A stretch of DNA of 64,000 bases from Nageia nagi (GCA_050084985.1 JBITNC010000002.1:26722001-26786000), one strand, 5' to 3'. Shown: positions 22,239 to 34,200, counted from the stretch's first letter. Numbers and translations are program-made. Notes: a model not told the origin generated them from the sequence alone.

Positions 22239-22953
22239 TTTTATAACCAAAATATTAATAATTAGGGTTATTTACAACAAATTCAATTTAATCAATTAAC
22301 CATAAAATAATAGTAAATAATGACATGAAAGATGAAAATGACCTAATTGACCTTGACCTATCAAATTGGATTTACAAAAGATACAATCTTGTACTTTACC
22401 TGTTACAATGAGTGAAGGTGATATTTAGTCAAAAGAAGATGAACAACGTGCTTCCCTATTTAATGGATCCACCAAACCATCCTCAACCTAGTGTCAATGC
22501 TAGGATCCCAGGGGCACCACCTAGTTTCTATTATAGAATATCTTTCCCTTTCACTTAATATCATCATCATCCCTTTGAAGCTCAAAATATCATGTGTAAG
22601 TGGATGTAAAGGATCATAGGAATGCAGAGCTCAATGTATAACCAAATCTAGATATGATAGGTGGTGTTAAGAAACACTAATCAAGAATGAAACAAGTATA
22701 TTTCCCTATCAAGGATTCAATATCATATCATAATTGCTCATACACAACCCCTTCATCTTTATAGGTAATAGGTCTAGTACTAAGGCTCCTCTATAAGCTT
22801 AGTGTGATGTTGGACTGACCTGTTATCATAAAACATAAAGGTAGATGAGAGTGTATGATGATAAGAGAATTTATTTTATTTAATTAAATAAATTATTTTA
22901 AATACCTAAAAGGGTATTTTAATTAAATTAAAATTCCTTTTTAAGTGTTAACA
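22239..22953 (-). repeat. 5' LTR of the gag/PMD element
   Basis: 715 bp, paired with 1242-1958. On + its first bases are TTTTATAACC, one substitution from TGTTATAACC, and it ends TGTTAACA. It is followed by AGAGG, the mutated target duplication. Confidence 0.85.
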
Positions 22954-22958
22954 AGAGG
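22954..22958 (+). repeat. Right target-site duplication (AGAGG)
   Basis: Partner of AGATG at 1237-1241, with one mismatch. The integrase reading frame resumes immediately after it. Confidence 0.8.
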
Positions 22959-23230
22959 ATATGCTCCAAATATACTATAAGAGTCATCCAACAAAATGGG
23001 AAGAATATTTGTACATGGTTGAATTTGCTTATAATAATGCTCTATAGGTTTCTCTTAAATTTTGAAGACCTATATGGTAGAAAATGTAGAATACATTTTT
23101 CTTATGATAATGTTAATGACAAGATTACAATGTACTAGAGTGCAGTGGGATCAATATTTTGAGAATAACTCTACTTGGGAAGACTTAAAGATCATGAAAA
23201 AATAATTCCCTGACTTGTTTATATAATTTA
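22959..23230 (+). pseudogene. Chromovirus integrase C-terminus and chromodomain, right fragment
   Basis: After the nested insertion, translation reads DMLQIYYKSHPTKWEEYLYM and then VEFAYNNAL (22959-23045), the standard continuation of Ty3/gypsy integrase. LYGRKC follows in another frame near 23070. About 23125-23225 reads RVQWDQYFENNSTWEDLKIM and then KK-stop-FPDLF, the second half of a chromodomain (VQW...ATWE......FP.LF). The sequence between, normally several hundred bp, is deleted. A chromodomain directs integration through histone binding. Confidence 0.78.
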
Positions 23231-23260
23231 ACAATAAACACAAGAGACTATGGTTAATCT

Positions 23261-23273
23261 TAGTGGGGGAAGA
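23261..23273 (+). other. Polypurine tract of the outer chromovirus
   Basis: 'tagtgggggaaga' directly abuts the LTR start TGTAATGG. It follows the chromodomain stop region at the expected distance. Confidence 0.7.
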
Positions 23274-25105
23274 TGTAATGGAACACCCTCTAAAGTGATA
23301 ATCTGAGATGCTTTTTGTATTCTAAATTGCTTGTATGAGTGAAATATAATTCATGTACTCTTATTTTACCATTGAATGTATTAATTAAATGCTTATTATA
23401 GATTATTATCAAGATTAATGTACATGAAAATATCCTAAGACAAAGCCTTGCACATGCTGGTGACAAAGGATATCTACAAGATTGGTACGTAAGAAGGTTA
23501 AGTATGTTATTCATCTTCTTATTCGTTGAAAAATGATAGTGGCCTTAAACCTGCAAAATAAATCTTGTGTTAGTAAATGATTTATCTCTTATTTATTTAA
23601 GGTAATTATATTTAGTTAAATAAATAGTTATTTTAATGTTAATGTACCTAAATTAGATTAGTTTAATCTAATGTTAGTACCAAGGTTAATCTAACCTAAA
23701 CCTAAATTAGCCTAAGTTATGTTAATGCTTCCTAAACCTAAACTAGCCTAATCTTATGTTAGTAAATCCCAATATAAAAGACCTAAGTTGTAATGCTAAT
23801 ACAAGGTGGTGTTAGTATTTGACATATGTGATAAGACCAAAATGGAGTTGGTGCTAGCTAGATTAGTTGGGATTAAACCCTAATTTATTATCTATCCCAT
23901 CTATGGTAGATGTGAGCCATGTAGTGCCCATCCATAGTGCAGTGTGTTGTATGCCAATCTGTAATTAAATTAAATTCAAGGGAAATTGGTAAGTGATTAT
24001 GGGCATTGAATCATTTCAACTATATGATAATTTGTGTGGCATTATTTCTTGAAGTGATGATTCATAGCCTCTCCCATATCGATTATTAACTTTGCATGTT
24101 ATTTCATTATGAATCATAACCCTTATAGGGAAATCCATCAATTTTCTTAGATGAGTGGTATGAAAATGAAAAATACATGCTTTAATATCACTCTAAGTTT
24201 CCATTTGAATTCCTTATATGAGAGAATTGATAATATTTCCTTCATAATGCAAGGAAGGATGGAGAATTGAGATTGTTTGTTGAGGTATCTAAAGAATTCA
24301 ACCTTGAGGGAAACAAAACTATTTTTGGTTTCACCTTCAAGTTGGGAGCTTATAAATTCCATTATTAGGTCATTATAGACTTAGTAAGGGCTACCATAAT
24401 CTTAACTTGAGTATTATAGATGTTATATATTAGGGTTTTAAATTAATTTACCCTTCAACCATCAAGTTTATTTATTTTATTGGTTTTGTGTTAGGGTTTT
24501 CATGGGTTATGCCTTATATAGATTGTAGATGTATTCTATTATTTTGGATATATGATTTATTCCATATAGTTTGAATAATTCCATTAGCTAGGGTTAATAA
24601 ATTTACCTATATGTTGTATAAATTCATGGTTGCATTATGGTTATTTTCCATTATTAGCACCAGGGTTTAATAGAAAATTGTTTGGATGCATTATAGTTCT
24701 ATTTTATTGTAATGGGTATTCATATTATGCATTAGGGTTTTGTTAATTTGAAAATGGGATTGAGGGTTATCAATTTAGTATCATTTATACATTACATGAA
24801 GGGTTCTTGGTAAAATATTAATAATTCATGGTGGAATTACTGTTATGTCAATAAAAAACATGATCATTGTTATTATGAGAATTTGTGAAGGGGTTTACTA
24901 TCATTGTAATTGATATACATGCATTACTATCTTTGCATAAAAAAATGCATTAGTATTTTTATGCATTACTATTTCATCATTATAAATACTATCATAAGGA
25001 TATTATGTAGAGTTTAGGTTTAAACTATTTGGAAAAATGATTATTCATTTGCTTGAGGATCTTATAGAGAGTTTGTAAATTATTTGAAAAAAGTCTATTA
25101 GTATA
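23274..25105 (+). repeat. 3' LTR of the outer chromovirus (right end uncertain)
   Basis: It starts TGTAATGGAACACCC, a typical opening for long chromovirus LTRs. Its internal part 24777-25105 repeats 1-330. It contains a degenerate 'cctaaacctaaattagccta' repeat tract near 23680-23760 and a 9-bp palindrome at 23652-23672. The true 3' end may lie beyond 25105; no convincing terminal CA and target duplication was found. Confidence 0.6.
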
Positions 25106-26155
25106 TTTACATGTAAATTATTTGATAGAATGTCTATCCATATATTTGATATAATGGTTGTTTGCATGTTTAAATGCAAATTATTTGATAAAATGATTAT
25201 TTGTTCTTATGATGAGTTTGGATGCGAATTGTTTATAAAATTGATTGTTTGTATGTTTGGGCTATAGTTAATAATTCATGGAGAATTCTTAACTAATAGT
25301 AAATATGTATGTAGATGTATTTACTTACAATATAATTAATGCAACTATTTATTAAGGAATAAATTTTTGTTTTAGTTATTGTATTGTGACTTGAAAAGTT
25401 GCTAAGTTTTTTTAAATATTATTATAGTTGGAAATTGCTATGTGGATATGGTAGATTCTTGCTATTTGATACTACTATAGCTATTGGATATGTACATGCT
25501 TCTATTTCATTTATTTTGGATAACATAAATAATATGTAATTACTTAAGTTAGGAATTAGGATAGTTCCTTACTAACATGTGATAATTTCACCCCTATATA
25601 TGTTATTATTTTTAATAATAGATGTCACTTGATTGTAAGATTCAAGCAGTTAACACTTGGTCTCCTTTATGTGTTCATACTTATATTTAGAGCATAAATA
25701 ATCATGGAATTATTGTTATTTTTTTGGGGTTGATGCCATTTTATCAAGTTGTTGGTTAAAAACTTGTATTTGAGCATATAGTTATATTTTTGTGAAGGTT
25801 GAGCATTTGTATAAAGGATAATTTTATATTAAGTTAGACTGCAATATAAGCCAAACCTGACATAGTTTATTTTTTGTTGCAATTGTGTCATTTTTATTCT
25901 TGATTATATATAATTATGCTTTAAAGTTATTATTTTCTAAACAAAAATAAAATATGTATGTGCTGAATGATTGATAATAATAACAAAAAACTATATGGTT
26001 AAATTTGATAATGAAACCAATTAGGAACATTGGGTATTAAACTATTCAAATTTGATTAGAAATTATGTAGAGAATTGAAGTGTTCAATGTTGTAAAATAT
26101 GATTAAAAGTCCATATAAAACTAGACAACTACTAATTATTGATTGTTAAGTCTAA

Positions 26156-26480
26156 ATTATGCATGTTCCATTTAATATCAAAATGAAAATGATGATTAGG
26201 TGAATTTAGATATAAGAGAATCTAAACATGTAGAAATCTAAAAAAGGTAGAAACCTATACAAGAGACTATAGGGGATTATAATTTAAACTATTATCTTGA
26301 ATCTAGAGAAACTAAGCCTTAATGGGGAATTAGGGCTAAACTATTAATGATAAGACCTAAGTGGATTGGGATGACAAATAATATTTTATGGATAAACATG
26401 AAGATTTTATACTTAACAATCAATAATTATTTTAGATAATTATAACGATCAATAATTATGCATGTTCCATTTAATATCAA
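26156..26480 (+). repeat. Short direct repeat pair, 26 bp
   Basis: 'attatgcatgttccattt' followed by 'aatatcaa' occurs at about 26156-26181 and again at about 26455-26480. In addition, 'cgatcaataattat' occurs at about 26446 and 26490. This looks like a local duplication. Confidence 0.6.
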
Positions 26481-26894
26481 TAATTATAACGATCAATAAT
26501 TATTTTAGATCCATGAAATTTATATTGATAATCCAAGTGGATCATAAGAAGACATGGTAGTTTGAAGTGCTCATATGATGATGTATGGCCATGATATTTT
26601 ATCCCAACTTGTTGAGTTAAATGGGTACATAAAATAGAATTATTTTTTAAAGTATATGTTTATTTATTAAAATTATATAAATAAATGACCATAGAATAAG
26701 TTTACCAATGACTCTATCATAGTCTAATTTTTATCTCTAATTTTATTATAGTCTTATCAAATGAATAGTCAACTATAAAGAATAAAGATTAGTACATTAA
26801 TTAGATTTGATTTTATTAGTTCTAGCCTTAACACATGGATAAATGTATTTTAATGTCTTTTAAATCTAATGGTTTGTAGATCCTTATATATAAA

Positions 26895-26962
26895 CACACC
26901 ACACACACACACACATATAGACACACACACACACATATATATATCTGTGTGTGTGTGCGCGC
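26895..26962. repeat. Compound microsatellite (CA)n-(AT)n-(GT)n
   Basis: Runs of CA, short AT runs and GT runs ending in 'gtgcgcgcc' follow each other. The CA block and the GT block are inversely complementary, so the tract could fold back on itself. Confidence 0.9.
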
Positions 26963-29833
26963 CCTTAAAGTAATGAGAAAGGGATTGGTTTTTATTAGAT
27001 AATCATCAAAGAGTTAAGAAGACTATAATAACACAATAAAGAAAAAAAATAGCATAGAAAAATAAAAAGGGGTAGGCATTTTTTAGATAGGTAAAAAAGA
27101 TATATTTTTTAAATAGGACCAAAAAACCTATGTTTACAATTATTATTCTATGGATCTACCAAAGTTATCCCAAGAAGATATAAAGTATGAAATAGAGAGT
27201 GAAAAAGAGAAACAACTTGATGCACTAATATATTTGAATGAATCTTCAAAGGTTTTACCCTCTCTTGATATAATAATTGATCAAAGTAGCTCCCTAGATA
27301 TAATATTGAGTCATAACAACTCTTTGGTTGTGAAAAAGAAAATTTGAATTTTTTGAATCTTTCTCTCAAATATTCATTATGATGTCCTTCAAATTTTAGA
27401 ATAATTAGTCTAGGAGGCTTTACTCATCTATCAAATTTTCCCTCGATAGTTCTATTATGTGTTCCCTCAATAGTGTGGAGGTTGGCCACCAAGTAGACAC
27501 CCTTTTTTTCTAGTGAAAGTCTAATGAAGCTTTGGTTTTTATGGATGGATCTCTTTGAACTCCTATTAATTGCAAAAGGGGTAAATTTTATTCAAAATGA
27601 TGATCAAATTTTTATTCAAAACTTTTATTTTTTTATGTGTTTTATTTAAAGTTGTGTGATAGGAAATAATACTCATAAATGAAATGAGTTGCAGTTTTTT
27701 GACATTGATATCTTAATAGTAAACAAACAAAATTTTGAGTATTTGGTAAAAGGAATATACTATAGAAAACATTCCTTACTCCATTATTTTTGCACATGAA
27801 ATACTATAGAATCTTAAAACTATTTGCTTGAGTTAAAATTCACTTCCAATAAATTTTTCTATCATGGTAATATTTAATAATAGAGTTTATAAAACATTAC
27901 TATATTGGAACAAATGAAAGTATCTATATCAAAGGAGAATGACTTAAAAGGACACATTGATATATAATTTGTGCTTCCTTATGAATATGGATACAAAAGT
28001 GGTTAACCTCCTTTGAAGATTACAAACTAAAGTGACAAGAAACATATTTCTTGGTAGCCATTTTAGGATTTTATACAAGACATAGATATAGTGAAGCATA
28101 ATGAAATAATTTAGAATATGTAGACTATATCAAAAATGCAAGAGTAAATTTGATATAGTTTTAAGACTATGGTTATTAAATAAGATATTTACAACATAAA
28201 ATTTTAGAAAGATATAATTGATCTGTACATTTGTATGAATGTAATATTCTAAAAGACCCTTAAATTGGATATTATAAAAAATAATAGTGATTTGATACTG
28301 TATTTAGGTGTATACCAATAACCAACCGAAAGCTCTTAAAAACATTGAAAGAGGAATAAATATGTTTTAATACAATTAAATGCATGAAAGAACTATGTTG
28401 TATTAATGCTATAAGTAATAGAAAATGCAACAAGTAAAGATGTCAATAAATACCCTTTAGTCCATTGTATCACTAATAGGTTACACATGACACCTCAAAA
28501 GGCATATTAAATCATGCAAATACAATGAAATAAACCACAAAATGTATTTTATGTCACGAAAGAAAGAGGGTTTTCTAACCACTTAGACATGTAATGAACA
28601 TCAACTACAAATCAAATATAAAACCTTGTAATTAATTATCCTAAATGGCTTCACTCTTATGGACCCATCCTAAGCATTTATATAGTAATTAAATGACATT
28701 TTATGTAGAATTATCTTAATAAAATAATATCAATATCAAATATCCTTATGTTTGGTGCAAATGAATATAGATTTGAACTCAAAATAGTATGAAAATATAC
28801 TTGACTAAAATCATCCCTTGAAGGTCAATTTTAGATTACAAATAGTTCCTTAACCGACAATTTTGGTTCTTTGTCTCATCTACAAATTTGTATCTATGGA
28901 GGTATTCTAAATGGTTTAAGGATCATTTTGTTTGATTTTGGAAGTTATCTGACACTAGACCTAGAAACTATCAAATAAAAAAAAATTATAAAACAAACAT
29001 GCAAGATGGTTAATAGGGTTAATAGCCATGATAAGAACATAACATATACTTATAAAGATTTATGTATGCAAGTATATTTGATTATAAAGTTATTTAAAAC
29101 ATTAAAATAATCGGTAGGAGAGTTTACTAAGGTTTTTCTCTCTTATTTATAAAAAATTCCAATGTATTGGGTTAACTAATTCCCTAGCTAGTTAACGCTT
29201 TTGACTTAGAGTTAGGAATATTTAAAGGAATGACTCATCTCTAAAATAGCTCAAAACTTATTTTCCATTCCAATTTAAATCCAAAAAAAGAGACATGTTA
29301 CTTTATCCTTATAGTTAATTAACCAAATTTAGTTATGCTTTGGTAAAAATTATTTTTATCTTTTGTGAGCAATCAATCAAAAGCTTTGTTAAAATATAAA
29401 CACAAAAGTTACTTGAATTCTCCTCCATATGAAACTAATAATACCAAAATCAAATATTGCAAGTAGGTATAGTTAATAAGTAACTCTTGGGCCCCTAAGT
29501 GGTGGTAAGAATTTGCAAATCAAATCCAAGGGAGAAGGATGGGACATATCATTGAAGGTAATACAAAGGTACTTAGGATTAGGTGGACATAGATTAGAAT
29601 GAGGGAGGAGTTTAATAAGTTTGAAAATTTGTTCCATAGTAGATTTAGAATTAGTTGAGAACCTAGGAAGCCTTATCAAATGCTAATCCACATGGAAGGA
29701 GTCAAAAAGAGCTGAATGGAGATACAAGAAATGATTCATGTGTGGGTGAGAATTGGACTAGATAGATGTTTGGATCCATGCTTTAAGAGAGCCCAAAAGT
29801 TTATTTTCATCACCTTATAAATGGAGTGGAAGA

Positions 29834-30960
29834 AAAATTATTATGAAATAAGATATTATTCTCATGGTAGAAGGAAGGAAAAGTGATGTGGAGAGCAGGA
29901 ATAAGGAGCTAAGATTAGAGCTAACAAAACTCTTGGTGAGTGATAATGTTAAGGGGATGTTGACTAGTGTTGGTTATGTAGATTTCTTGGATTTCTTTGA
30001 AGGATTAAATGTGAATATGACCCAATATATGGTGAGTGGTTGGGTGTAAGGATGTGTATTAGTAGGAATTTTCCCCTTTGAGATCACCACAAATATGATA
30101 GTAGAGATATTGATCCTTTCAGATAAAAACATGAAGATCTAGAGGGATAAACACTTGCAACTTATAGAGTTGGATTTTTTTGAAAATGGAGAGAAAATTG
30201 TATGGGATGGAAAGTACATATTGTATGAAGGTATTTCCTATCCATGGCCTAAAGTTGTTAGGACTATGATGGGATACATCACTTTTGAATCTCAAATGAC
30301 ATGGGTGTATGGCTATCATTTAGCCATATTGAATCACATTCATTGGAAGAAACATGTGAATATACCCTATTTTATTTTGTAAGGAGATGGAGAAATAAAT
30401 TAGGTACTTATAGAGGGGAAGAAAAATGTTCACTTTCTATTAGGATTTGTATCTGGTTGTTGCTAAGTACATGGCAAAGAAGCAAGGTTGGTTGGATGAT
30501 CCTAAAGACTTCATGCTAAAGAAAGAGGAAGAGGATAAGTATTTTGAGGAATTGAGCACTCTAAAGGGTCAAGAAAAATGTAGTAGGATGAGAAACAAGG
30601 ACGTTTAGGCAAGCCATAAAATATTTGGACATAAAGGTAAGATAGTGGCTAAGGAGGATTTAGGGAAATCATCAGAATATAGCCCATCAAGGTAATTAAT
30701 TAAGCAAGAGATAAAAAGCAAATTTAAGCAATCAAAAAATAGTAAGAGTATGATCTTGAGGAAGATTGTCTTGTTACATGACATGTTTTTATCTAGGTTA
30801 AATAACATAATAGCTTAGGTGGATAAAGTCTAGGAATTAGTGTGCAAGGATATAGAGCTTTAGGAGGTCTTAGTAGTTTTGTCTGATGCATTTCAAGGAT
30901 GGAAAGGATGGGTATAAGTTGTTATGAAGTTTTTTTGTATCTTATTTTGGACTACGCTTA
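29834..30960 (+). pseudogene. Broken ORF of unknown family upstream of an LTR
   Basis: A coding-like frame is followed for about 370 codons with roughly ten stops and a frameshift near 30465. Blocks include VGYVDFLDFFEGLNVNMTQY (about 29970-30030), WDGKYILYEGISYPWPKVVR, TMMGYITFESQMTWVYGYHL, and, after the frameshift, KKQGWLDDPKDFMLKKEEED. A Lys-rich C-terminal part follows to a purine run at 31002-31016 that abuts an LTR-like start. I do not recognise the domain. Position next to a polypurine-like tract and LTR suggests it is an internal ORF of a retroelement, perhaps an additional ORF of a non-autonomous one. Confidence 0.45.
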
Positions 30961-31001
30961 GTAGTGTAAACAACTTTAGGCATAGTCAGCTGAATGATAT
31001 T

Positions 31002-31016
31002 TAAAAAAAAAAGGAA
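31002..31016 (+). other. Polypurine-like tract
   Basis: A run of A followed by GGAA directly precedes TGTTAATAAG at 31017. If real, it makes 31017-31474 a 3' LTR for the upstream unknown ORF. An A-rich run could also be chance in this AT-rich DNA. Confidence 0.4.
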
Positions 31017-31474
31017 TGTTAATAAGATACCTTAAGGATTTATTTCATTCTCCATATTCTATATTAAAACCTTTGGTTAAAGGTTACTCAAAGAGTCCTA
31101 TGAACAAGTAGTAACTTTAGTTGGTAGTAGAGTTTCCTAATGGGTCTAAATTAATTGATAAATTATTATAAGGAATATAATTAGTTTAAGGTATATATAG
31201 ATCAATGGGTAATTATTTAAATTAATTACCCAATCATTTGATAGCAAAAATCTTACTCATGTAAGAAATCTAACCTACACAATTTAGATATGTTTATAGA
31301 TGATGATGAATGGGTTTTAAACTTACTATTCAAGTAAAAAGGATTCCAATAAAATATTGTATTTAAATTATAATTTATTACTCGAAAGGAAAATTTTACT
31401 TCCAAAAAATAAGTATTTAAATATTTTAACTTAAAAGCTAGTAATGGTGGGTGTGTAGGAAGGAAGTCATTACA
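31017..31474 (+). repeat. LTR-like segment
   Basis: The 458-bp segment starts TGTTAATAAG and ends GTCATTACA, followed one base later by a primer-site motif. A TATA-like 'ggtatatatag' is at about 31190. No second copy is present in the window, so the identification rests on the ends and on the primer site. Confidence 0.5.
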
Positions 31475-31475
31475 T

Positions 31476-31487
31476 TGGTATTAGAGC
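31476..31487 (+). other. Primer-binding site, tRNA-iMet type
   Basis: TGGTATTAGAGC differs at one base from TGGTATCAGAGC, the common plant site complementary to the 3' end of initiator-Met tRNA. It lies one base after the LTR end. Confidence 0.7.
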
Positions 31488-31513
31488 ATTAAGTTCAAAT
31501 AATATGACCTAAA

Positions 31514-31518
31514 CTTAT
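31514..31518 (+). repeat. Left target-site duplication CTTAT
   Basis: CTTAT precedes the left LTR of the 31519-34985 element and is repeated exactly at 34986-34990. Confidence 0.85.
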
Positions 31519-32213
31519 TATTTGGATTCAATATATAAAAATAAAGTTGATTAATTACTTTATTCAAAACCATAAGAATAATTAATCAAACAAGGTCAAA
31601 AAGAGATGACACAAACATGTAACATGGTTCACCTAGTGTGGGCTACATACAAGAATAATATCCAATCCTTTTTTTGAATCATTCCAAATCCACCAAGAGA
31701 TACAACCAACAAAAATATTGCTACACTGTCTCATTGGTTACATAAGAATTCTCACTATAAATCTCAATGCCTCTCATATGGAATGACCTCCTTTCTTATT
31801 TCTCACACCTATGCAAAATTCTATTCCAATTGTCTTATCCAATTTCTTATTTTGTTTACTTGTTTATAATGGATCTTTACAAGATATTTATAAAGATTCA
31901 TACAAGCTTAATTATGACCCAAAATGAAGTAAAAAAATCATGCAATAAATATTCCATCAATGGGAACATCATTTCCTAAATATAAAATAAAGAAAAATTA
32001 AGTTTAAAAGCTCAAAATAGAACTTTCATGCCTCTAGATCATGATTGATTATTTTTTAGGCGATTAGCTATGGTCAACCTCTTACTAATTGATTGGCCAT
32101 GGTTAGTCTCCTTCCTATTGAATAGTCCTACAGATTGACCTTATGCATGCTAATTAGCAAATAAAGAGCTAAAAAAATATGAGTTAGCTAAAAATTATTC
32201 TTAGTTCCTAATA
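31519..32213 (-). repeat. 3' LTR of the gag-only copia element
   Basis: Aligned end to end with 34216-34985. Its first bases TATTTGGATTC correspond to TGTTAGGGTTT of the other copy, and it ends TAATA for TAACA. Shared landmarks include 'atggttcaccta..gtgggc', 'acaagcttaatta' and 'gcatgctaattagcaaata'. It is about 75 bp shorter than its partner. Confidence 0.82.
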
Positions 32214-32730
32214 ATATACCACTTTAAGATTAATTTCTTGCAACATCTTGCAACCTTGCATTTGGATATTCTCATCTTGATATCTCATACCTTGAGATCA
32301 TCTAGAATTGGGAGAACCCCCAACTCCACCTTTGCACCTTCACCAAATCCTCTAGTTGGGTTTTTCACGAACCTAAACTAGTTCATACCACTTGTTAATT
32401 CATTATTTTGATATTCCATGAACCTCAAATTATCCACACCTCCAAATCCATGGATCATACCACAATCTTGTGCAAATACTTTTATTCTAAGCCTTTCCTT
32501 GTGCACTCATTTTTCCTCCATTTCCATCTTGCATACACAAACACCATATACACCATCCGTACCTATAGGTAACTTCACCACCAAAACACTTTGGTATTAT
32601 ATCAAAGATTTCACCTCCTTTTCTATACTACAAGCTCCCACTTCTTCCTAGATTTCTCTTACATAAAACACTCACCACTATCAATAAACAAATCATATTA
32701 AAATATAGGAAAACCTTGACTTACCCTTTC
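32214..32730 (-). other. Non-coding 3' part of the gag-only copia element
   Basis: Between the last recognisable coding sequence and the 3' LTR there is about 500 bp without conserved domains on either strand. This is where integrase and reverse transcriptase would lie in an autonomous element, but nothing of them remains. Confidence 0.5.
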
Positions 32731-34195
32731 TCATCTTTCATCACCCCTTAGTGGAATTTCCTTATCTTGATATTGAAGACTCCCTTGTACATTTTGTATC
32801 CACATCATTTTCTTTTTTTCATTGGAAATCTCCTTTCCAACCTTCTTCTTTTCACCAAACCTCAATCCACCTTTAATCCCAAACTTGTGATGTCCCTTGA
32901 TTTTGTTCCCATGTGTAGGTGTTAAATACATATCATTATTATAAGAGTTAGTAAGCAAATATGGCGTACCAATCATATAACCTCTAGAATAAACCATGGA
33001 ACCCTTATACACCAGCTTCTAAATCTTATTTTTGAATGAAACCATATACCCTTCACCATCAAGTTTCATTTTCAAAATGAGATTCATTTTCAAATTTGGG
33101 ATGTGCCTCACCTCCTTGAGCACCCATTTATTTTTTAAGGTAACATTATCTTGACTTTCCCCATATGATCTATCTTGTATGGCTCATCATTACCTAATTT
33201 AGCCTATCAAAAATCTCCTTGAACATACTCAACAAAATAACCCTTATGAGAAGTTGCATGGAAAGAAAAATCTGAATCTAATACCCAATAATCATTATGC
33301 ATATATAAGGGTAATATCAAAGCTTCCTCAAAATAATCATTAACCATGTTGGCCTCATGATCATTATCTTGATTCTCATTGCTTTCTTTTCCATGTTGCT
33401 TCCTAACCTGATAATTCCTAGCCTGATAATTCTACTTGAGATGTCCCTTCTTCCCATAATACCAACATTTAATATTTTCCTTTTCATTGGATTTTCCTTC
33501 TTAGTTCCCTTGAGTTTGATTCTTGCATCTTTCTTTTTATCTTCCCCTTTTCTTAATAAGTAGTGTACTTGGGTAATTAGTGGGTTCCCTTAGGGATTTT
33601 CTCCATATGTTCTCACTCAAAAGGATGCCCACCACATCATCAAACAATAGCTTGTTAGAACTCAAAGTAGAATTACTTACCTCCATAATCAAAATACTCT
33701 AGCTATTTGATAATTAATATAATAATAGAAAGGATATTATCTCATCATAAATCTCAATCTTCATAGAACTCAATTGGTTCATCACAATAATAAACTCATT
33801 CATATGTTTCAAAATGGATCCTCCTACCATTTTCATATTAAACAACTTTTTCACGTAAATACCTTATTTTCCATCGAGGGTTTCTCATACATATCTAATT
33901 TATTCATGAAACCCTTTTTGATTTTCTTATTCGAGATATTGAATGTAATCGATGTTCCCAGGCACAACCTTACCGTATGTAATACCTTTTGATCAAGCAA
34001 CTCCTAACCCTCATCCGATGTAGTTGAAGGTTTCTTTACTACTCTCTCAATAGGTAAGTACAAATTCTTCTATTATAGGAAGTCCTTCATTTACATATTC
34101 CAAAATCCAAATTTCTAACCATTAAACTTATCTTCTTGAAACCTTCCTTCTTTTGCTATTTTTCCCACTTGATCTAGAATTCCTCCCTTTGAATA
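32731..34195 (-). pseudogene. Copia gag-protease, broken
   Basis: On the minus strand from about 34195: a gag core with LYLPIERVVKKPSTTSDEG, WELLD-like ELLDQKVLHTVRLCL and NKLDMYEKPSMENKVF (about 34110-33880); a zinc knuckle remnant KCWYYGKKGHLK at about 33480-33430 in which two of the Cys are lost; the protease motif WVLDSDFSFHATSHKGYFVE at about 33290-33225, where the active-site D-S-G reads D-S-D; and a pre-integrase motif YKGSMVYSRGYMIGTPYLL near 33010-32950. An open 93-codon segment ends at 32731. Multiple stops occur elsewhere. Confidence 0.8.
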
Positions 34196-34200
34196 CATGA

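Larger units (their letters stand above)
1242..22953 (-). mobile_element. Non-autonomous LTR retrotransposon: gag plus antisense PMD gene, no pol
   Basis: Flanking direct repeats at 1242-1958 and 22239-22953 are LTRs (TGTTA...TAACA ends). The orientation is minus: a TGG-starting primer-site candidate lies inside the right LTR, gag reads on the minus strand next to it, and a purine-rich tract precedes the left LTR. Without the Tat element inside it, it would be about 8.2 kb. I find no protease, reverse transcriptase or integrase outside the Tat insertion, so it resembles gag-only (TR-GAG-like) elements that depend on a partner. A plant-mobile-domain gene sits in its interior in the opposite orientation. 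Confidence 0.75.
1..25105 (+). mobile_element. Outer Ty3/gypsy chromovirus, heavily deleted and split by a nested insertion
   Basis: This is the outermost layer of the left nest. Visible parts are an LTR fragment at 1-330, integrase core residues at 895-1241 continuing at 22954, a chromodomain-like C-terminus near 23125-23225, a polypurine tract, and a 3' LTR starting TGTAATGG at 23274. The 1-330 segment is a diverged copy of 24777-25105, inside the 3' LTR. Gag, protease and reverse transcriptase are absent between 330 and 895, so a large internal deletion occurred as well as the insertion at 1241/1242. The chromodomain and long LTR suggest a Tekay-type chromovirus, which is inference. The right end is not defined. 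Confidence 0.7.
25106..29833. other. Unassigned AT-rich sequence
   Basis: I see no gene or transposon domain in this 4.7 kb. The left part may still be chromovirus LTR. Short open frames, such as 27150-27347 on + with an acidic Asp/Glu/Ser-rich product, match nothing I recognise. A compound microsatellite and a short duplication are listed separately. Confidence 0.4.

Noticed and set aside
32418-32651. 77-codon open frame on +
   Set aside because: It lies antisense in the non-coding 3' part of the gag-only copia element; no motif.
33357-33563. 68-codon hydrophobic frame on + resembling a membrane protein
   Set aside because: It is the complement of the copia gag zinc-knuckle region; the hydrophobic run comes from the Lys/Glu-rich sense strand.
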